This document shows positions 16,576 through 25,910 of a stretch of 64,000 bases of DNA, one piece after another (position 1 is the first letter of the stretch; each line of letters starts with the position of its first letter). Position numbers and translations under genes: made by a program. The stretch is from positions 2,818,356 to 2,882,355 of the forward strand of contig CP121690.1 of NCBI GenBank assembly GCA_038396605.1, written 5' to 3'. Below the pieces are notes generated by a model. That model did not search any database. It was not told the DNA's origin and was given only the letters and a program-made list of their open reading frames with translations. The DNA comes from Eubacteriales bacterium mix99. GTDB taxonomy: Bacteria; Bacillota; Clostridia; Caldicoprobacterales; DTU083.

Positions 16576-17895
16576 CTATTTTCCCCGGGCCTTGTCCCTT
16601 TCTTCCAGATCGCCGAGAATTTGATCCAGGCGCTGCCGGATCCTGGCTTCATTGCCGGCCTCCCTGGGAAAATAGTATTTTTTCCCCTGGAATTCCTCCG
16701 GCATATATTGCTGTATGGCCCGGCCCATGGGATAATCATGGGAATATTTATATCCTGCCCCATGGCCAAGTTCCCTTGCTCCCCTGTAATGGGAATCCCG
16801 CAGATTGACAGGAACCTGCCCGGACCTTTGATTCCGGACATCCTTCAGTGCCCTGTCAATCCCGACGCAGCAGGAATTGGACTTGGGAGAGCAGGCAACC
16901 ATCAATGCCGCTTCCGCCAGGACAATCCTGCTTTCCGGCCATCCGATCCGCTCCACTGCCTGGGATGCCGCCACTGCCACCTGAAGGGCAGCGGGACTGG
17001 CCAGGCCCACATCCTCTGCCGCACAGATGATGATTCTTCTCGCAATGAACTCCGGCTTTTCTCCGGATGCGATCATACGCGCAAGCCAATACAGCACCGC
17101 ATCCGGTTCCATATAGTTTCGCATGCTTTTGATAAATGCACTGATGATGTCATAATGGTTGTCCCCGTTCTTATCATACTTCAAAGTCTTTTGCTGTATG
17201 CATTCCCCGGCCGTCTTCAAATCAATAGAAATCACTCCGTCCGGGTCCGGCTCCGTGGTTAAAACGGCCAGTTCCAAAGCGTTCAATGCCACTCTGGCAT
17301 CGCCGTCACTCAACATGGCAATATGATCCATGGCATCGGAATCGATTTTTACAGAAGTATTTCCCAGGCCTTTTTCCTTGTCCTTCAAAGTCCTCTCCAT
17401 CAACACCCTGATGTCGGCATCGCGAAGCGGTTCAAACCGGAAAATGGTGGAACGGGACAACAGGGCTTTGTTTACTTCAAAGTATGGATTCTCCGTTGTT
17501 GCTCCAATCAATATGATGCTGCCGTCCTCCACATAGGGCAGCAATACATCCTGCTGTCCCTTGTTCAGCCGGTGAATTTCATCAAAGAACAGAATGATTT
17601 TCCCCTTTGGGTTCAGCAGGGCATTTCCTGCCTCCGATGCTGCTTCCCGTATTTCCCTTACTCCCGCCGTAACCGCATTGAGCTGTATGAATTTATATTT
17701 TGTTTCCTGAGAGATAATTTTAGCCAGTGTGGTTTTTCCGGTACCGGGAGGGCCGTAAAAAATCACAGAAGACAGGCGGTCGCCCTTAATGGCACGATAC
17801 AGCAGCTTGTTTTTGCCGATAATTTGCTGCTGCCCGACAAATTCCTCCAGAGTAACCGGCCGCATTCTGGCAGCCAGCGGCATTCGTTGTTCCAT
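16576..17895 (-). CDS. rarA: Replication-associated recombination protein A, RarA/MgsA
   Basis: AAA+ ATPase of the clamp-loader class that acts at stalled forks. 439 residues. The N-terminal RPVTLEEFVGQQQIIG is followed by Walker A YGPPGTGKTTLAKII, Walker B IILFFDEIHRL, sensor 1 IGATTENP, and the arginine-finger region LLSRSTIFRFEPL. The C-terminal oligomerisation domain includes AAEDVGLASPAAL and YKYSHDYPMG. Start at ATG 17895, with AGGAGG upstream; the frame extends to 17943. It follows glyA (upstream on this strand) after a terminator and precedes the cysteine desulfurase. Confidence 0.94.
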   Translation of the reverse strand: MEQRMPLAARMRPVTLEEFVGQQQIIGKNKLLYRAIKGDRLSSVIFYGPPGTGKTTLAKIISQETKYKFIQLNAVTAGVREIREAASEAGNALLNPKGKIILFFDEIHRLNKGQQDVLLPYVEDGSIILIGATTENPYFEVNKALLSRSTIFRFEPLRDADIRVLMERTLKDKEKGLGNTSVKIDSDAMDHIAMLSDGDARVALNALELAVLTTEPDPDGVISIDLKTAGECIQQKTLKYDKNGDNHYDIISAFIKSMRNYMEPDAVLYWLARMIASGEKPEFIARRIIICAAEDVGLASPAALQVAVAASQAVERIGWPESRIVLAEAALMVACSPKSNSCCVGIDRALKDVRNQRSGQVPVNLRDSHYRGARELGHGAGYKYSHDYPMGRAIQQYMPEEFQGKKYYFPREAGNEARIRQRLDQILGDLEERDKARGK

Positions 17896-17940
17896 GCTTC
17901 TTTCCTCCTCCATCCTTCCAGCCAGATAAGTATTCCATTT

Positions 17941-17967
17941 CAAAAGAAAAGGCCCGAAGGCCTTTTC
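17941..17967 (-). terminator. Rho-independent terminator after glyA
   Basis: On the minus strand AAAAGGCC-TTCG-GGCCTTTT makes an 8-bp stem with a stable tetraloop and then TTTTCTTTT. It lies 28 bases beyond the glyA stop. Confidence 0.88.
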
Positions 17968-17994
17968 CCAGGTAAATCCCTTTATGAATGCATT

Positions 17995-19245
17995 CTATTT
18001 TATGTCTTCCGAATAAATCGGATGTTCATCACACAGTTCCCCCACAATGGACTGTACCTTATCCCTGTTTTGATCAAAGTCGCCGATCGTCAGACGGATC
18101 GCTGCGGCAATCTGCTTCATATCCTCTTCCTTCATTCCCCTTGTGGTTACGGCAGGGGTGCCCAGCCGAATGCCGCTGGTAACGAAGGGGCTCTGCGGAT
18201 CATTGGGAATGGTGTTCTTGTTGACGGTGATCCGCACTTTATCAAGAAGCTTTTCCGCATCCTTCCCGGTAATGCCATGATCCCTCAGATCCACCAGTAT
18301 CAGATGGTTATCCGTCCCGCCGGATACCAGGTGAAATCCTCCTTCTGTCAGAGCCTGAGCCAGTGCCACTGCATTCCGGATGATCTGCCCCTGGTATTCC
18401 CGGAAGGATGGCTCCATGGCTTCTTTGAAACATACTGCCTTGGCAGCTATCACATGCATTAGTGGGCCTCCCTGTGTGCCGGGGAAAATGGCCTTGTCAA
18501 TGGCCTTTGCATATTCTTTCCGGCAAAGTATCATACCGCCCCTTGGGCCCCGCAGGGTTTTGTGGGTAGTTGTGGTAACAAAATCCGCATAAGGCACCGG
18601 ACTGGGATGCAGTCCTGCCGCCACCAGACCTGCGATATGGGCCATATCTACCATCAGCAGCGCGCCGACTTCATCTGCAATTTCACGGAACTTCCGGAAA
18701 TCGATCGTCCTGGGATAAGCGCTGGCTCCGGCAATGATTATACGGGGCCTGTGCTTCCTCGCCTGGGCAAGCACCTGATCGTAGTCGATCCGGCCGGTGT
18801 CCGGATCCACTCCATAGAAAACGGAATGAAAATATTTGCCGGATATATTGACCGGGCTGCCATGAGTCAGATGACCGCCCTGATCCAGACTCATTCCCAT
18901 AATGGTGTCTCCGGGCTGAAGCATGGCAAAATAAACCGCAGTATTGGCCTGTGCGCCGGAATGGGGCTGTACATTGGCATGATCCGCTCCAAAAATCGCC
19001 TTTGCCCTTTCCCTTGCCAGCTCCTCCACAATATCCACAAATTCGCATCCGCCGTAATATCTCTTTCCCGGATACCCTTCCGCATACTTGTTCGTCAGAT
19101 GGGATCCCATTGCTGCCATAACAGCCGGGCTGACATAATTCTCCGACGCGATAAGCTCCAGATGATTCCTCTGGCGTTCCCATTCCTGCTTCATCGCTGC
19201 AGCCACTTCCGGATCCACATTTGCAATTTCCTTTAAATCAATCAT
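17995..19245 (-). CDS. glyA: Serine hydroxymethyltransferase
   Basis: PLP enzyme that interconverts serine and glycine and loads one-carbon units on tetrahydrofolate. 416 residues. Motifs: [43 protein letters not shown], and the PLP Lys in [22 protein letters not shown] at 19245 is set by AAGGAG seven bases upstream; the TTG two codons earlier is in frame but badly spaced. Terminators lie on both sides (17941 and 19276), so it is probably a single-gene transcript, although no promoter is obvious in the 31-base gap after the upstream hairpin. Confidence 0.96.
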   Translation of the reverse strand: MIDLKEIANVDPEVAAAMKQEWERQRNHLELIASENYVSPAVMAAMGSHLTNKYAEGYPGKRYYGGCEFVDIVEELARERAKAIFGADHANVQPHSGAQANTAVYFAMLQPGDTIMGMSLDQGGHLTHGSPVNISGKYFHSVFYGVDPDTGRIDYDQVLAQARKHRPRIIIAGASAYPRTIDFRKFREIADEVGALLMVDMAHIAGLVAAGLHPSPVPYADFVTTTTHKTLRGPRGGMILCRKEYAKAIDKAIFPGTQGGPLMHVIAAKAVCFKEAMEPSFREYQGQIIRNAVALAQALTEGGFHLVSGGTDNHLILVDLRDHGITGKDAEKLLDKVRITVNKNTIPNDPQSPFVTSGIRLGTPAVTTRGMKEEDMKQIAAAIRLTIGDFDQNRDKVQSIVGELCDEHPIYSEDIK

Positions 19246-19275
19246 GGCCAAACTCCTTACATATTTTTCTAATTT

Positions 19276-19312
19276 TTTGAAAAAAAGAAAAAGCCGGTTG
19301 ATCAGCCGGCTT
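19276..19312 (-). terminator. Rho-independent terminator after trxA
   Basis: On the minus strand AAGCCGG and CCGGCTT pair around an 8-base loop and are followed by TTTTTCTTTTTTT. It closes the tcdA-RseC-trxA group before glyA. Confidence 0.85.
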
Positions 19313-19402
19313 ATAAAGTACCCAATTGTACATTTGCTCTACACGGCACAAGCGCTTTTGATTATATAAAGGGAAGCAAATTGCCGGGACAAACCGGACA
19401 TC

Positions 19403-19732
19403 TCAAATATTGCTTTGAAGTATTTTTACCAGCTCGCCCTTTGGTCTCGCACCAACCATCTGATTGACGACCTTTCCGTTCCGGAACAGCAGAAGGGTCG
19501 GGATGCTCATTACCTGATACCGGGACGCCAGCTCACTGTTCTCATCCACATTCAGCTTTGCCACCTTTATTTTTCCATCAAACTCCTCTGCCAACTGATC
19601 CACGATAGGTGCGATCATTCGGCAGGGACCACACCAGGATGCCCAGAAATCAACCAATACCGGTATGGTGGACTGCTCCACCTCATCCTTGAAGCTTTTT
19701 TCCGTCAGATTCACGATTTTTTCACTTGCCAC
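19403..19732 (-). CDS. trxA: Thioredoxin
   Basis: Small dithiol oxidoreductase, 109 residues. The redox motif [13 protein letters not shown] carries the CGPC active site (C33/C36 region), and cis-Pro is in [12 protein letters not shown]. The start is GTG at 19732, with AAGGAG nine bases upstream, and overlaps the 3' end of the RseC-like gene by 11 bases, so the two are coupled. A terminator follows at 19276-19312. Confidence 0.95.
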   Translation of the reverse strand: MASEKIVNLTEKSFKDEVEQSTIPVLVDFWASWCGPCRMIAPIVDQLAEEFDGKIKVAKLNVDENSELASRYQVMSIPTLLLFRNGKVVNQMVGARPKGELVKILQSNI

Positions 19733-20201
19733 TACCCTCGTCTCCTTTTTCAGATACTTTGGGCTGATTACCCATTTTTGAGCCTCTCGTGATGCGCACC
19801 ATTTGCGGTGAAAAGTGCTGCAATCTTTTAAAATGCGGCTCCATTCCCCGGATCACCAGAAATGATATTCCGGCAAACACCAGGCCCAGTATGGAGGCAG
19901 TTAGTTCCACATCCAGATCGTACCTGTGACCAAGAAAAATGCCTGCCAGGACTCCCAGAACCAAGGCACAAAGGGGAAACAAATATGCAATGGCAGAGGC
20001 TTTTAAAACCTGACCGGATGCCAGCTCCAACTGCACAAAATCACCCACTTCGCCGTGCAGCCGGTTTGGAATGGTCAGAAACATTTCTCCGGCCTGCTCT
20101 CCCATTTCACAGGCGCCGCATTTTCCGCACATATCACTTCTGTGTACCATAATCAATGCATTCCTGTCCTGCAATGCCACGATTTCTCCCTGCTCATTCA
20201 T
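19722..20201 (-). CDS. SoxR-reducing system protein RseC family
   Basis: 159-residue membrane protein. Near the N terminus it has the cysteine cluster [15 protein letters not shown], then a small beta region and two hydrophobic segments ([22 protein letters not shown] and [18 protein letters not shown], about residues 70-115). This is the RseC/MucC layout. In proteobacteria RseC helps to re-reduce SoxR or modulates SigE; in Clostridia it often accompanies Rnf electron-transport genes, which are not seen here. It overlaps trxA by 11 bases, which fits a redox theme. Its start is close to the stop of tcdA. Confidence 0.82.
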   Translation of the reverse strand: MNEQGEIVALQDRNALIMVHRSDMCGKCGACEMGEQAGEMFLTIPNRLHGEVGDFVQLELASGQVLKASAIAYLFPLCALVLGVLAGIFLGHRYDLDVELTASILGLVFAGISFLVIRGMEPHFKRLQHFSPQMVRITRGSKMGNQPKVSEKGDEGSGK

Positions 20202-20203
20202 GT

Positions 20204-20986
20204 CTATCCTCTCCGATCCCCCTGCGGATTATCCTTCCAGCCAATCAGATCCCTGATGACTTCCCCTCCAAGAATCATACCGGCAACCGACGGAACAAAG
20301 GAAATACTTCCCGGAACTGCCCTGGGACGGGTGCCGGGCCGGCTCTCCCCGGATTCCATGGTCTGATCTGTATCCTGCTCCGTCAGGGAGGGCTTCAGGG
20401 AAAGCGGCGGCTCGGTGGAGTATACCACCTTCAGGTGCCGGATCCCTCTTTTTCTCAGTTCGCGCCGCATGACCTTCGCCAGGGGATCCACCGAAGTCGC
20501 ATATACATCGCCGATCTGAAACCGGGTGGGATCCATTTTATTGCCGGCTCCCATACAGGATACAATGGGGATACCCATTTCCCCGCAGCAGACCACCAGA
20601 TCGATTTTGGCAGTTACCGTATCCACCGCATCAACGACATAATCAACATCACCCTGTAAAAGCTCCGCCCTGTTCTCCTTCCTGTAGAAAACCGGTTGGG
20701 TCCGGACCTTTGCTTCGGGATTGATGCTCAGGATCCTCTCCTTCATGACCTCCACCTTGAGCCTGCCGATTGTCCTGCAGGTTGCATGCAGCTGACGGTT
20801 GATATTGCTCTTCTCCACCCGATCGCTGTCTGTCAGTACAAAAGACCCGACTCCCGTTCTTGCCAGAGCTTCCACAGCAAAGGATCCCACACCTCCTATG
20901 CCGAATATGGCCACTTTGCTTTCTTTCAGTTTCTCCAGCGCCTCTGTTCCAATCAACATTTCGGATCTGGAAAATGCATCCGGCAT
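20204..20986 (-). CDS. tcdA: tRNA threonylcarbamoyladenosine dehydratase, E1-like
   Basis: ATP-dependent dehydratase that cyclises t6A37 of ANN-decoding tRNAs to ct6A. 260 residues. The E1-like Rossmann fold is visible: KVAIFGIGGVGSFAVEALARTGVG, DSDRVEKSNINRQL, and DYVVDAVDTVTAKIDLV. The C-terminal part has SISFVPSVAGMILGGEVIRDL, typical of TcdA (YgdL/CsdL). ATG at 20986 with an AAGGGGAT sequence upstream; an earlier in-frame start at 21043 is less likely. It is downstream of aspS and directly followed by the RseC-like gene. Confidence 0.9.
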   Translation of the reverse strand: MPDAFSRSEMLIGTEALEKLKESKVAIFGIGGVGSFAVEALARTGVGSFVLTDSDRVEKSNINRQLHATCRTIGRLKVEVMKERILSINPEAKVRTQPVFYRKENRAELLQGDVDYVVDAVDTVTAKIDLVVCCGEMGIPIVSCMGAGNKMDPTRFQIGDVYATSVDPLAKVMRRELRKRGIRHLKVVYSTEPPLSLKPSLTEQDTDQTMESGESRPGTRPRAVPGSISFVPSVAGMILGGEVIRDLIGWKDNPQGDRRG

Positions 20987-21098
20987 CCGTCCATCCCCTT
21001 CACACCTATTTATATTTACCCTCTGATTTCCCTTCCCAAACAACCATCATTCGACCACTGCTGTCCGGCGCCAACCATCGTTGCCGTGCACCTCGTTT

Positions 21099-22919
21099 TT
21101 AAAGTCCGTCCGGTTGTTCGTCCGGATGTTCATTCCGTTCATCCAGCTTGATATGAAGCTCCTTCAGCTGGGCGTCATCCACCCGGGACGGTGCTTCCGT
21201 CATAAGATCCGATGCATTCTGCACCTTGGGGAAGGCTATGACATCCCGGATGGAATCGCAGCCTGTCAGCAGCATGATCATCCGGTCCAGCCCGTATGCA
21301 ATGCCTCCATGGGGCGGCGTTCCATACTGAAAGGCCTCCAGCAGGAATCCAAAGCGCTCCCATGCCTGTTCCCGGGTAAAGCCCAGAATTTCCAGCATTT
21401 TTTCCTGAAGCTTTGTATCGTGAATACGGATGCTGCCGCCGCCCATTTCAACACCATTCAACACAATATCATAGGCCTTGGCCCGTACCCGTTCCGGATG
21501 CTCCTCCAGGAGAGGGATGTCCTCATCCATGGGGCAGGTAAAGGGATGATGCTCCGCAACATAACGATGCTCTTCCTCACTGTATTCCAGAAGGGGAAAC
21601 TCCGTGATCCAGAGCAGGCTTTTCTCCTGATCATCCAGCAATCCGAGCTTTTCGGCCAGCTCCAGACGAAGGTATCCCAGAGCGGCAAAGACAATCTCGT
21701 CCCTGTCCGCCACAAACAGCAGCAAATCCCCCGCTTTCGCATCCAGCCGCTTCAGCAGGGCGCCCATCTGCTCCTCCGAAAAGAATTTCGACAAGGAGGA
21801 CTTAATCCCTGTTTCCGTCACCTGAATCCAGGCCAGGCCCTTTGCCTTATATGTTTTCACGGATTCGCTCAGGGCATCCAGCTTTTTTCTGGAAAATTTG
21901 CGGCAGCAGCCTTTGGCATTGATGGCACGCACACTGCCTCCCTTGCGGACCGCATTGACGAATACCTGAAACCCGCAGTCCCTGACCAGATCACTGACAT
22001 CCTGAAGCTCCATTCCAAAACGGGTATCGGGTTTATCGGAGCCGTACCGTTCCATTGCTTCCTTCCAGGTCAGCCTGGGCAGCGGAAGGGACAGCTTCAC
22101 GCCCAGCGCTTTTTGGAACAGGTCCGCCAGCAGCTGTTCATTCAGGGAAATCACATCGTTCACTTCCACAAAAGACATCTCGATATCAATCTGCGTAAAC
22201 TCCGGCTGCCGGTCTGCCCTCAGGTCCTCATCCCGGAAGCAGCGGGCAATCTGAAAATAGCGGTCAAATCCCGCCAGCATCAACAGCTGTTTGAATAACT
22301 GGGGAGACTGGGGCAGAGCATAGAATGCGCCCGGATGAACCCGGCTGGGGACCAGATAGTCCCTGGCCCCTTCCGGTGTGCTTTTCGTCAGCATAGGGGT
22401 CTCAATCTCCAGAAAGCCTTCCCTGTCCATAAAGTCACGAACCCATTTGGTGACTTTATGCCGCAGAATCAGATTCTTCTGCATTTCAGGACGCCTTAAG
22501 TCCAGATACCGGTACTGCAGACGCAGCGTCTCCGATGCATCCAGACCGTCTTCAATGTAAAAGGGAGGCGTCTTCGCAGAAGAGAGGATCCTGCACTCTT
22601 CCGCACCCACTTCCACATCCCCGTTGGGGTATTGGGGATTGATGGCCGACTCTTCCCTCTTTACCACGGTACCGGAAACTGCCACAACATATTCGCTGCG
22701 GATCTGCTGCGCTTTATCCAATGTCTCTCCGCTTTTCTTCCCGTTGAATACAATCTGGATAAAACCCGTCCGGTCCCGCAGATAAATAAAAATCAAATGC
22801 CCCAGGTCCCGTCTGCGCTGTACCCAACCCATGAGGGTTACTTTTTCACCGATATGATCTTTGTTTATCATACCGCACATATGGGTTCTTTTCAACCCAT
22901 CCGTCCGTTGTTTGTTCAT
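21099..22919 (-). CDS. aspS: Aspartate--tRNA ligase
   Basis: Class II aminoacyl-tRNA synthetase of the bacterial type, 606 residues. The N-terminal OB fold binds the anticodon (VTLMGWVQRRRDLGHLIFIYLRD). The catalytic core has motif 2 near FQIARCFRDEDLRADRQPEF and motif 3 in GIAYGLDRMIMLL, with the GAD insertion domain between. Whether it also charges tRNA-Asn cannot be decided here. It is 46 bases downstream of hisS and should share the T-box-controlled transcript. GGAGG lies just upstream of the ATG. Confidence 0.97.
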   Translation of the reverse strand: MNKQRTDGLKRTHMCGMINKDHIGEKVTLMGWVQRRRDLGHLIFIYLRDRTGFIQIVFNGKKSGETLDKAQQIRSEYVVAVSGTVVKREESAINPQYPNGDVEVGAEECRILSSAKTPPFYIEDGLDASETLRLQYRYLDLRRPEMQKNLILRHKVTKWVRDFMDREGFLEIETPMLTKSTPEGARDYLVPSRVHPGAFYALPQSPQLFKQLLMLAGFDRYFQIARCFRDEDLRADRQPEFTQIDIEMSFVEVNDVISLNEQLLADLFQKALGVKLSLPLPRLTWKEAMERYGSDKPDTRFGMELQDVSDLVRDCGFQVFVNAVRKGGSVRAINAKGCCRKFSRKKLDALSESVKTYKAKGLAWIQVTETGIKSSLSKFFSEEQMGALLKRLDAKAGDLLLFVADRDEIVFAALGYLRLELAEKLGLLDDQEKSLLWITEFPLLEYSEEEHRYVAEHHPFTCPMDEDIPLLEEHPERVRAKAYDIVLNGVEMGGGSIRIHDTKLQEKMLEILGFTREQAWERFGFLLEAFQYGTPPHGGIAYGLDRMIMLLTGCDSIRDVIAFPKVQNASDLMTEAPSRVDDAQLKELHIKLDERNEHPDEQPDGL

Positions 22920-22965
22920 TTTGCTTCCTCCTCATTCCTGCTGCCTTTTCAGCGGATTTTTCCTA

Positions 22966-24279
22966 TTATCTTTTCCGTATAACGTCCTGCAGGCCCGGAC
23001 GACTGATCTGTCCCCTGTCCGGAAGGAAGGGCCGGACAGCATCTCCGATCCGATCAAAAGGGACCTTTTCTTCCGTTCCTGTTTCCATGTTCTTCAGGGT
23101 CACTTCTTCTGCTTCCAGTTCCTCATCGCCCAGAGTACCAACATAACGCACTCCCAGCTTATTGGCATATTTGAACTGGGATTTGAGACTCCGGCCAACA
23201 TGATCCATGTCGGATGCGATTCCATTTTGCCGCATCCGGGTAACCAGTTCAAAGGCTTTTTTCCTTGCGCCTTTCCCAATGGTGGCAAAGAAAATATCGC
23301 AGATTCCCGGCTGAGGGATTGCAACCCCCTGACTCTTCAGAACCAGCAGCAGCCGTTCCAAACCGAGCCCGAACCCGATGCCCGGTACCTGCGGGCCTCC
23401 GCATTCCTGTACCAGGCCGTCATACCGTCCGCCTCCGCAGATCGTTCCCTGGGCGCCGATGGCATCCGAAACAATTTCAAACACCGTTTTGGTATAATAG
23501 TCGAGCCCCCGTACAATCATCGGATCGATTTCATAGTCCAGCCCTGCCGCCTTCAGATAACCCTGCATCTCTTCAAAATGATCCCTGCATTCCTCACAAA
23601 GATAGTCCAGCATATGGGGGACTCCTTCCAGGATCTTGCGGCAGCCCTTGTTCTTGCAGTCCAGGATGCGCAGAGGATTTTTTTCATACCTTTCCCTGCA
23701 GTCATCGCACAATTCATCCAAATGTCCGCCCAGATAGCTTTTCAGCGCTTCCTGATAGGCCGGCCGGCATTTCGGACAACCGATGCTGTTCAGCTTTACC
23801 GTCAGATCCCTTACGCCCAGATCCCGGAACAAGGCCATAGCCAGGGTAATGATCTCCGCATCCACAGAGGCCTGCGGCGCCCCGAAAGCTTCCACGCCAA
23901 ACTGATGAAATTCCCTTAATCGTCCTGCCTGAGGATTCTCATAGCGATAAAAGGGATTGATATAATACATTTTCACCGGCTGGGGTCCGGCATACAGTTT
24001 ATGCCCGATATAGGCCCGAACGGCCCCTGCCGTTCCCTCCGGCTTCAGACTGATGCTTCTTCCGCTCTTGTCTTCAAAGGTATACATTTCCTTCTGTACA
24101 ATATCCGTTGTGTCCCCCACTCCCCGCTGAAACAGTTCAGTATGTTCAAATACCGGGGTGCGGATCTCCCGATATCCAAACGATTCGGAAATGCGGCGGA
24201 TCCTGTCCTCCACATAATGCCATTGATAAGACTCCTGCGGCAGGATGTCCTTCGTACCTTTCGGCGCTTTTACCAACAT
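22966..24279 (-). CDS. hisS: Histidine--tRNA ligase
   Basis: Class II synthetase, 437 residues. N-terminal KGTKDILPQES, motif 2 FYRYENPQAGRLREFHQFGVEAFG, and the HisRS signatures VRGLDYYTKTVFEI and GGGRYDGLVQECGGPQVPGIGFGLGLERLL. The middle insert carries several cysteine pairs (GCPKCRP, LCDDCRERY, CKNKGC, LCEECRDHF), a pattern common in Firmicute HisRS. The C-terminal anticodon domain follows. GGAGG precedes the ATG. It is controlled by the T-box leader immediately upstream and leads a hisS-aspS operon. Confidence 0.97.
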   Translation of the reverse strand: MLVKAPKGTKDILPQESYQWHYVEDRIRRISESFGYREIRTPVFEHTELFQRGVGDTTDIVQKEMYTFEDKSGRSISLKPEGTAGAVRAYIGHKLYAGPQPVKMYYINPFYRYENPQAGRLREFHQFGVEAFGAPQASVDAEIITLAMALFRDLGVRDLTVKLNSIGCPKCRPAYQEALKSYLGGHLDELCDDCRERYEKNPLRILDCKNKGCRKILEGVPHMLDYLCEECRDHFEEMQGYLKAAGLDYEIDPMIVRGLDYYTKTVFEIVSDAIGAQGTICGGGRYDGLVQECGGPQVPGIGFGLGLERLLLVLKSQGVAIPQPGICDIFFATIGKGARKKAFELVTRMRQNGIASDMDHVGRSLKSQFKYANKLGVRYVGTLGDEELEAEEVTLKNMETGTEEKVPFDRIGDAVRPFLPDRGQISRPGLQDVIRKR

Positions 24280-24370
24280 ACTGATTCCTCCTCATAAATT
24301 TATGCAGGCTAATTTATCCATTGCTTATTCATTGTTCTTCATCATCCCCGCCGGAAACGGAATTGGGTAT

Positions 24371-24622
24371 AAAAAAATCCCTTCATCCCGAAAAGGGACG
24401 AGAGATCAACCCGTGGTACCACCCTTGTTGGAAATGCCTGCCCATGCATCTCCCACTTCATGGAAAATAACGCTTTCCTGCGAATCTGCCTAATACCGTT
24501 TCAGCAGATCCCCTCCGAAGTGTCCTTCCCCGGCTTCCCACCGGGAATGCTTTCAGCCTTGGCATTCCCTCTCTGCTGCTTTCCCCCGGGTACTTTCTCC
24601 GTCATCGGTTTTCATTGGATTT
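24371..24622 (-). promoter_or_regulatory. T-box riboswitch leader of hisS-aspS, His specifier
   Basis: The invariant T-box sequence AGGGTGGTACCACGG is at 24411-24425 on the minus strand. The Stem I landmarks AGAAAGTA, AGAGAGGGAA and GGCTGAAAG are upstream. The specifier loop reads GGACACTTCGGAG, with CAC (24520-24522) as a histidine codon, agreeing with the downstream hisS. An intrinsic terminator follows (stem CGTCCC/GGGATG extended outward, then seven T at 24371-24377). Uncharged tRNA-His should stabilise the antiterminator and allow transcription of hisS and aspS. Confidence 0.93.
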
Positions 24623-24628
24623 TACTGT

Positions 24629-24658
24629 ATTATATCCATCCTGCGGCCATTTTGTCAA
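24629..24658 (-). promoter_or_regulatory. SigA-type promoter for T-box/hisS transcript
   Basis: On the minus strand a perfect TTGACA (24653-24658) and a perfect TATAAT (24629-24634) are 18 bases apart. Transcription should start near 24622, at the beginning of T-box Stem I. Confidence 0.88.
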
Positions 24659-24741
24659 ACATTATTCAAGCTTTCGTGTTACCCATAATACCATCCTGCC
24701 ATTCACAGCCTGCCGGTTTCATGTTCGGCTCACAGATATTA

Positions 24742-25740
24742 TCAAAGTCTTTCTTCCTTCCTGTCTCTCAGCATCAATTGATTGACCGTTTTTCGGACAT
24801 CTGCATTATGATTTAAAATATCATACATCGCTTTGACAATGGGCATTTCCACGTTACGGTTTATAGAAAGCTCATATGCAGCGTATGTGGTAGGGATCCC
24901 TTCCACAACCATCCCGATTTTTTTAATGGCCTGATCCCTGGACATACCCTGCCCGATAAGATAACCGGCATTCCGGTTTCTTGAGTGCCTGCTCGTGCAT
25001 GTTACCATTAAATCACCGATCCCCGAAAGGCCGTAGAAGGTATGAACATCCGCGCCCATTGCAATACCCAGCCGCGCTATTTCAACTATGCCCCTGTTCA
25101 TCAGGGCCGCTTTGGCATTGTCGCCGTATCCCACACCATCGGATATTCCTGCGCCGAGAGCAATAATATTTTTTAAAGCTCCTCCCAGCTCTGCTCCTGC
25201 CACGTCTTCATTTGTATAGACCCTGAAATATGTCGACATAAAAATATCCTGTATCTCTTCTGCCACTTTTTTGCTGTCGCACGCGATCGTAATGGCCGTA
25301 GGCATTGAAAGGCCTACTTCTTCAGCGTGCGAAGGCCCTGACAGAACCGCAAAAATACAATCTTTTGTCTCTTCCCGAACTATGTCGGAACCCAGGCTCA
25401 TCGTTCCTATTTCAATTCCCTTCGAAGCATTGACAATTATTTTACCTGTCTTATATTCATTATTGATTTGCCGCAATAGCCTTCTGATATGCTGTGTCGG
25501 TGTAGCTATCAATAATATTTCCGAATTTTTAGCAGCTTCGTTTATATCTGAAGTGAATACTATGTTTTCCGGAATTTTAACATTTGGCAGATATTTTCTA
25601 TTTACTCTTTCAATACTCAGCAATTTGCACTGGGCTTCGTCCCGGAGCCATACAGTAACCTGGTGCCCGTTTTCCGAAAGAAGCTTTGAGAGTGCCGTTC
25701 CCCAACTGCCTCCTCCCAGTATTGCAATCTTTTTTATCAT
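24742..25740 (-). CDS. gpsA: Glycerol-3-phosphate dehydrogenase [NAD(P)+]
   Basis: Makes sn-glycerol 3-phosphate from DHAP for phospholipid synthesis. 332 residues. N-terminal NAD-binding KIAILGGGSWGTALSKLLSENGH, then VNASKGIEIGT, FAVLSGPSHAEEVG, the catalytic Lys region GGALKNIIALGAGISDG and GLSGIGDLMVTCTSRHSRN. ATG at 25740 is chosen because GGGG lies six bases upstream; two further in-frame starts precede it. It is visibly more AT-rich in codon choice than hemZ and hisS on either side, and gpsA is not normally found between these two genes. It may be an acquired or relocated copy. Confidence 0.95.
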   Translation of the reverse strand: MIKKIAILGGGSWGTALSKLLSENGHQVTVWLRDEAQCKLLSIERVNRKYLPNVKIPENIVFTSDINEAAKNSEILLIATPTQHIRRLLRQINNEYKTGKIIVNASKGIEIGTMSLGSDIVREETKDCIFAVLSGPSHAEEVGLSMPTAITIACDSKKVAEEIQDIFMSTYFRVYTNEDVAGAELGGALKNIIALGAGISDGVGYGDNAKAALMNRGIVEIARLGIAMGADVHTFYGLSGIGDLMVTCTSRHSRNRNAGYLIGQGMSRDQAIKKIGMVVEGIPTTYAAYELSINRNVEMPIVKAMYDILNHNADVRKTVNQLMLRDRKEERL

Positions 25741-25910
25741 CACCATCCCCTTCGCCGTTTTGTCATCGCGGAGCAATGAACCTGTCACTCACATAATTCT
25801 CCGGGATACGGATGTAATGTAACATCCGATGGTGCGGCCACGCTTTCGCTTCATAATGCCGGATCCGTTTGATTGTCCACGTTCCCTTCGGCAGCTGTCA
25901 ATGGCCGGAT

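Noticed and set aside
25817-25837. Hairpin CGGATGT/ACATCCG after hemZ as a terminator
   Set aside because: No T-run follows on the minus strand; not enough to call.
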